Below, one piece after another: positions 18,205 through 23,436 of a stretch of 23,436 nt of DNA. The notes beneath the pieces are model-generated. The model saw only the letters and a list, made by a program, of their open reading frames with translations. It was not told the DNA's origin and did no database searches. Location of the stretch: assembly GCA_013115125.1 (NCBI GenBank), contig JABANN010000522.1, positions 1-23,436 of the forward strand. Reading direction: 5' to 3'. Position 1 is the stretch's first letter, and each line of letters starts with the position of its first letter. The DNA comes from Perkinsus olseni (lineage: Eukaryota; Perkinsozoa; Perkinsida). The translations under genes were made by a program, and so were the position numbers.

Positions 18205-20956
18205 ATGGCTCTCAGCACCCCATCGCCTGCTGTCTTCACCTCGGAGGTATGTCGGCGGTTCATATCAGCTGAGAACTTGAAGGTTCTTGAGAAGCTCCTG
18301 GACGGCGTGCGGGATGTCCCCTCTTCCCCCAATACCCGGGCAGTGGGGGCGTTCTGGGAGTATGCACTTATGTGCTTCAGCATACCAAGACCGAGTACTA
18401 TGGTGGTCGTCTGGAGTACATCTCGCAACCCTCATAGTTCCCTTATGATCAGTGACTGGCTTTATGATGATAACCTCCTCTGTGTATCAGTACCTGCCTC
18501 TTCTCCATCGATTGCCTCCATGCTGTGTTGATCTCTTCCGTATTTCGGCGTGGTGTCCTCGATGGTCAGCGAGCCCGGTATTCGATCGTTCCTTCAGGTA
18601 CAGACTTCGACGGTACTGCCAAGTTCTCGCGTCTAGATCCGATACGCGAGTGCCTCAGGGCCGTAGCAGAGGCCAATGGATGGGTTTACCATACGGATAG
18701 CGCAGGGAATGTGGGCTGTGATACACTGCCCTCCCTGGTCTCATCGTCATTATCAGGTCTATCTTCGCTCGAGCAGTTCACACACGCCGGCTGCGGTACT
18801 GCTGCAGGGACATCTGGATATTGTGTGCAGCCAGTAAGAGGGCGCCATCTGCTGGTCTACGGGATCTGGGCGGAAGGGGAATGATATACTCAGCTTAGTC
18901 TTGGTGCGAGGAGTAGTCGATAGATTCCTTGGTCGTTTCATTCCTGCCTGCTGCGATAGTGGGATGATGGCTGCCGATCGGGTATGCTCCACACCGATCG
19001 GGGGCTGTCGTACCTAAGCTGGTATGGTCCACAGGAACGCCTCAGCTAAGCACGACTTCGAGAAGGATCCGATCAATGTGAGGATGTCCGAAGATGGCCA
19101 GTGGCTGAGGGCTGCTAAGGAGACTACTCTAGGTGCAGTGCTCTTGCTGGTGCGGATACTTCACCAAACTGGTACTCCACCCTATAGGTGCGGACAATGG
19201 AGTCGGTATGGCTGGTGCGCTGGCGGCCCTCACTGTCATGCCTCAAGACCCTCCTCTGGAAGTCATTCTCACTGCTAATGAGGAGACTAATTTTGAAGGA
19301 GCTGAGGGAGCCGACCCGAAGGTGCATCACTTGCCTTTACACACTCCCTCATCAGTCGACTCAGTTAGTGACCGCCAGCCGTATGATCAATCTTGATTCG
19401 GAGGAGGGCGGAGAGATATGCATTGGCAGTGCTGGTGGCTTCGAGCATAAGTAGGTGGCCCTCTCATGAATATAGGTGCAACCAGGGAAGAGTGTCCACA
19501 CTGCTCAGGTTTTGGCTCTCCCTTCAGCGCGCTCCAGCTCCCGACGGGTTCGCACGTTACCGACTGTCCTTAAGGGGCTTCCTCGGAGGGCACTCGGGCA
19601 TCGACATCGCCGAGGAACGTCTCAACTGTATCAAAGTGCTGAGGAAGTGATAACTACGTCTTGTTAGTGCTAGCGTATGTTCTATGCTTCCGACTTGTGC
19701 CGTCATGTTCCGTAGTTCAATCGCTCTTCCTCAGACTTTTGTGCACCGTTACATCGCCCTCTGTACTGATTGAGGGTGTTGAAGGTGGTACCGGCCCTAA
19801 TGCTATACCACGCGAGGCGTCAGCAGTCATCGTTACTTCGACGGAGCGATGGCCAGATGTCGAGAGGTCACTCAACGAATGCTTTCAGGTCCTGCGCTCC
19901 GGACATAGTTCTCGAATTGCTATCTTGTTGATGGTTTAGGAAATGCTGCGGGAGTGTCCCTTGGAGATAGCAGCCACACTCGAGTTGGTAGAGGATCCTT
20001 CAGCCTCACTGGCGGAGGTAACTGCCCCTTGCTCGCATCGAGTTCATGTGCTTGACAGGGCACTCTCACAGTCGAGTCTGCGGGGAAATTATTGTGCCTC
20101 GTTGAGGAGGCCCCACACGGCGTGATTGAGTTTGAGGAAGGAACAGATGGTGAATTGAAGTGAGCTTCAAGGCTGACGCTTGTTATAGTCCCCTCAAGCC
20201 CGCAGTGCCTTTCACTTGCGATGTCTCCCGATTTCATCAGGACCAGCTGCAATCTTGGCGTGGTCCGGAGTACCGAGAGAAATGGGGAATCTTGTGCGAT
20301 GGTGGGGCCAGCCGGTAGTTGAGTGTCGATGGAATCTTTGCAAAGGTACACGTATTCCCGAGGTCGACTTCGATGGAGGCCATGTGCTCTCTGGGTGGGC
20401 CCTGGCGCCTTCAATAGTTCCCTTCGTTTTGTGCACTGCGCAACCGCGCCTGTCGGGGTATGCTGTTCCTGAGCCCAAGCTCAGGTAAAGATTTTACCAA
20501 ACTCGGGGATAAGTTCAACGCTGTTAATGAGAACAACCTGTGCCCGTTCCCTGGATGGGAGCCTGATAGAAGCTCCGAGCTGTTGAAGGTGAGGAGGGTC
20601 TTTTTGAACGTTCTTGTGCGGAAAACATCCCGAAAAACTTTCAAGCAGCGCGGGACGTTGCCGATTCCCTCCTGATGATGCTGCCGCTGCTGTAGGTTGT
20701 GAGCAGTACGTGCCCTGTGACGTCCGACCCCCGCATCTACACTATACATGCTGGGCTTGAGTGCGGCACCTTGATGTCGCGGTTGTTGTCTGTGAAGGAG
20801 TGCGTGAGCATCGGCCCTACTGTTAAGGTGAGAGTCGCCTGGGGTCCTCATCAGCTCCACCGGGTCAAAGAAGTGTTTGCTGAGTCGCCAGTCCTCGGCG
20901 GCTGCCTTAGTGCTGTCCTCAGGGAGCTCACTCTCCAGACGAGAGGTTGGAGATAG
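18205..20956 (+). CDS. pepD: M20C dipeptidase, PepD-like (cytosol non-specific / Xaa-His dipeptidase)
   Basis: Thirteen-exon model, about 538 residues: 18205-18394, 18598-18710, 18757-18833, 19035-19132, 19188-19321, 19356-19450, 19509-19646, 19735-19888, 19940-20017, 20059-20159, 20241-20314, 20485-20588, 20696-20956. It follows recalled E. coli PepD (485 residues) end to end: WEYALMCFSIPRPS, QGHLDIV, HDFEKDPI, GADNGVGMAGALA, NEETNFEG, INLDSEEGGEI, GGHSG, NAIPREA, PFPGWEPD, IHAGLECG, VSIGPT. Expected metal and catalytic residues are all present: His120, Asp122, Asp162 (bridging), Glu191 (base), Glu192, Asp218 and His470. It should hydrolyse dipeptides with two zinc ions, probably in the cytosol as no targeting peptide is seen. 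The family is mainly bacterial, so an old transfer followed by intron gain is plausible. Twelve introns, 34 to 203 nt. The N-terminal 40 residues are extra. Confidence 0.9.
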
Positions 20957-21397
20957 CGAGTTGTGGTCCATTCATCCAGTGGGTGTGCGAGGTGATCAGT
21001 AAGCTACAAAGTCGAGCAGCATAATCGTGATGAAGAATCCTCGTGAGCACCATCCCCTGTTTCTTTTGAGGCCACCCCGTTCCAACCTTGCGTTACCTGC
21101 TGGCCGGTTGGGTTGTGGGAGTTCTGATGTTCGGCAAGATTCCCTTAGCGGAGGTTCACAAACGATACCATCACAAGATACGTTAGCGTATAGGGTACCC
21201 GCGATCGTCTTCAAGATGCCTCGACGATCTCGTACAATCGCGTAGAGGCCTTCGGAGATGGTCGGCCCCCACGACGCTCGCTCACTGGCGTTTCTCGAAT
21301 TGTGTGATTCCCAATATAACCTAGAGAACTGAGCCCAGCGTTGAGCTCCGCGGCTACTTGCCGGAGATGATGTTTCCGCTATTATAGTGGTTATCAT
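20957..21397. other. Intergenic between the dipeptidase and the ENTH gene
   Basis: A minus-strand frame of 133 codons (21397-20996) is open here, but it has no splice partner, no recognisable motif and no homolog I know. I treat it as chance and leave the stretch unannotated. Confidence 0.45.
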
Positions 21398-23168
21398 ATG
21401 ACCGACAATATCGTGCCCTCGTTCGCAAGCCGGAGTCCCTCTAGACGGTTGTCGTCATGGGTGAAGCGTTCAATAATAGGATCCGTCGAAGAGGACCTCA
21501 GCCCTGCGGAGGTGCGCGGATGTGTCTTGTCGTTGACCAAGATTCCCCCACCGCCTATAGAGTGTCCATAACCTCTCGCCATGCTTCCGCTGCAGTAGTG
21601 AGCGCTGATAACGCAACAGTGGAACCTAGCGATCCTTGCTTCGAATGATGAACGTGCTCTCGCGGACTCGTGCCCCCTCCCTCCAGGTAACGGAACGTTT
21701 TCTGAGCTGCGATGAGCACGCAGGCTACTTCAGTGGCGGGAGCACCCCTCACGATGCCCATGACATCGAGCGTATCTGTCGCTCTACTTATAACGAGCAT
21801 GCTACTCGCAAAGCCATAATGCAGGTGCCGAGCACCCACTGCTCTCCCCCTACCGATCACAACTGCACCATACTCTTAGTTAGACCTCCTACACGGTCTA
21901 CCGCTCGCATCGCCCCCAACCACGGGATTATCCCTTCGCGTCGTAGTTACTGGCTTTCGCCGTCAGCCCGTCGGCTGCGTCGTGGCGGAACATATTAGCG
22001 GGACTTGAGCTGCTCGAGCATCTGCTCGAAAAGGGCAGCATGGAACTGTGGCGAGAGTGTGCACGTGGGGAACACTTCGATGCGAGCCAACGCCTCCTGG
22101 TACGTCGTCCGGTGGGTGCTGGTCATCAGTACGGACTTATGAAATTGAGAGTGAGGAAGTCCCGATGGATCTACGAGTGGAAAACCCGGTTTATTAGGGT
22201 CGATGCGTGTAGAGGGACTGGGAGCGGCTGAGGCAGGCCATCTGAGCTCCACTCCCCTTGCGCCCGACTGAGCTCGAGGGGAGACTGTTATCATTCGCGG
22301 GAGGTGATTGACTGTGAGGTGACCCCTTCAGTTTCTAAGTACCTACACCAACCCTGACGACCCTCGAGTCACCAAACTTATCAGAACCAAGGCACGTATG
22401 ATAAGGGAGAAGGTCATGGCTAAGAACGAACAGGTTGAGTCTATGCGAGTATCAGCGCCGGAGAGAACAACCAGAGGGCATGCAAGCTCATCAGCTGATT
22501 CGACAGAAAGTTGGTGTGATATCTTGTCCCTCTACCGGCTTCAAGTTCTCCTTATTCAGGAGCATCGAGTAGCTCAGAAAACGAGGAACCGTCGAAGGAC
22601 ACCGAAGCTGAGGCCTCGATGCGGGCGTGTGTATCGAGCAAAAACCCGAGTACTGCCGATAACTCGGCGTTCCCCGTCGGCTCGATCAGCGATGAAATCG
22701 AAGTTTATGAATCGTACCCGAAGAAGTCATGTGAGCTACCCGAACCGAATTCTAACCCTCTATCCCGCGACTCGGAAGAGGGTTTCCATCTACTTCCAGC
22801 CGATAGCGATTGCCCAGCTAGGTATCATCAGTGGCTTCGCCGTCGTTGGGCACAACCCCGATACAAGTGATAGCGAAGACGAGCACACTGCCACCTCCTC
22901 GCTTGATGCTCGAAGAACCTTGTGTGCAACAACAGGCGGGTGAGCGCTACCTCAACCTTAATCATCCCCACATCAGCATAAAGTTGAGCGGTCATTCACG
23001 ACGCCTTTTGACAGGACACCGACTACGAATTACGGAGGGAAACAACGTAGCAAACTAGGACGACGTCGGCATCACTCAGCAGAGGACTTCGACACAGAGA
23101 CATCACAGATGAGCCGCGACCGAGATGCTCCAAGGTCTAACAGTGCACCTGCTGTAGATTTACTCTGA
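21398..23168 (+). CDS. ENTH-domain (epsin-like) protein
   Basis: Exons 21398-21511, 21687-21824, 21947-22099, 22332-22509, 22560-22821, 22884-22923 and 22977-23168, about 358 residues, all phases consistent. The ENTH fold runs over about residues 20-175: AHDIERICRSTYNEHATRKAIM matches the helix with the eIaryTyn pattern; WRNILAGLELLEHLLEKGS is the hallmark W-R-x-x-x-K-A-L-x-L-L-e-y-L-l-x-n-G-S segment, with Ala in place of the usual Lys; STYTNPDDPRVTKLIRTKARMIREKV matches the final helices. The ENTH fold binds PI(4,5)P2 or PI4P and bends membranes during clathrin-coated vesicle formation. The Ser/Glu-rich tail is disordered and lacks NPF and DPW motifs; it ends AVDLL. Splicing of exon 6 is ambiguous: a 52-nt alternative of intron 5 would change that exon's frame. 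Confidence 0.78.
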
Positions 23169-23436
23169 ATCAATACGAACGTGTTGTGATGGCGATGATG
23201 ATGCTAGTGTGTTGGATTGAACTCGTTGCGTTACCTCGGCAGCGCCCGGACCAGTCTCACTGAGCGGCTGAAAGATGATGATGGTACACGCCGGCCTGTT
23301 GTGGTACCATTCCTCAACCACTTCCAACTTTGAAACCCAACTCTAGGAGCACTGTTGTTGTTAAACAAGGTCTCATAGGAGGCCCCACTAAGCCTTGATA
23401 ATACAGCTTTATAATAATGAGAGTAGATGGTAGCAA
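23169..23436. other. Downstream flank of the ENTH gene
   Basis: No coding signal that I can support. A TTTATAATAATGA stretch near 23410 could serve in 3' end formation or belong to the next gene; neither can be shown. Confidence 0.4.

Noticed and set aside
18375-18420. A frameshift in the dipeptidase after SIPRPS, with a second frame reading EYYGGRLEY
   Set aside because: A phase-1 GTACTA donor at 18395 joined to 18598 continues the PepD alignment without any frameshift; the other frame is intronic.
21394-22294. Minus-strand frames with protein-like stretches such as GYGHSIGGGGILVNDK and HKSVLMTSTHRTTYQEALARI, first considered as an oxidoreductase or methyltransferase
   Set aside because: The plus strand encodes a consistent ENTH domain with matching phases over the same DNA; the minus frames are shadows.

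Overview
This looks like nuclear DNA of a flagellated protist. Almost every convincing gene is split by short GT-AG introns, most of them 41-62 nt, and genes lie on both strands a few hundred bases apart. Several genes belong to small tandem families that I cannot place in a named family. An alveolate of the Perkinsus type would fit the gene density, canonical short introns and orphan secreted families, but this is inference from general character, not from a diagnostic marker. All exon models were built by hand from reading frame, splice sites and phase, and have no transcript support.

Layout. (1) 1-3260, minus strand: three tandem paralogs of a small secreted, cysteine-containing protein with the same exon plan. 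The leftmost copy is short and ends inside a tandem repeat at the window edge. (2) 3541-3605: a tRNA-like T-arm/B-box followed by a T run. (3) 3718-6278, plus: two tandem paralogs of an unrecognised protein with conserved intron positions. (4) 6592-7151, minus: an orphan gene. (5) 7793-8308, plus: a minimal PX-domain protein. (6) 8309-9975: no convincing host gene, but a decayed reverse-transcriptase-like patch. (7) 9976-10993, minus: an orphan three-exon gene. (8) 11345-12393, plus: a second PX-domain protein. (9) 12594-16382, plus: an 18-exon ortholog of KIF-binding protein (KIFBP/KBP). (10) 16745-18009, plus: a secreted acidic repeat protein. (11) 18205-20956, plus: a 13-exon M20C dipeptidase resembling bacterial PepD. 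(12) 21398-23168, plus: an ENTH-domain (epsin-like) protein.

No operon logic applies. PX and ENTH proteins bind phosphoinositide membranes and KBP controls kinesin motors, so three or four neighbours have trafficking or transport roles, but nothing shows that they are co-regulated. The best-supported identifications are KBP, PepD, ENTH and the two PX genes. The most unusual signal is the secreted family, whose signal-peptide exon is 96% identical between two copies while the mature parts have diverged strongly.
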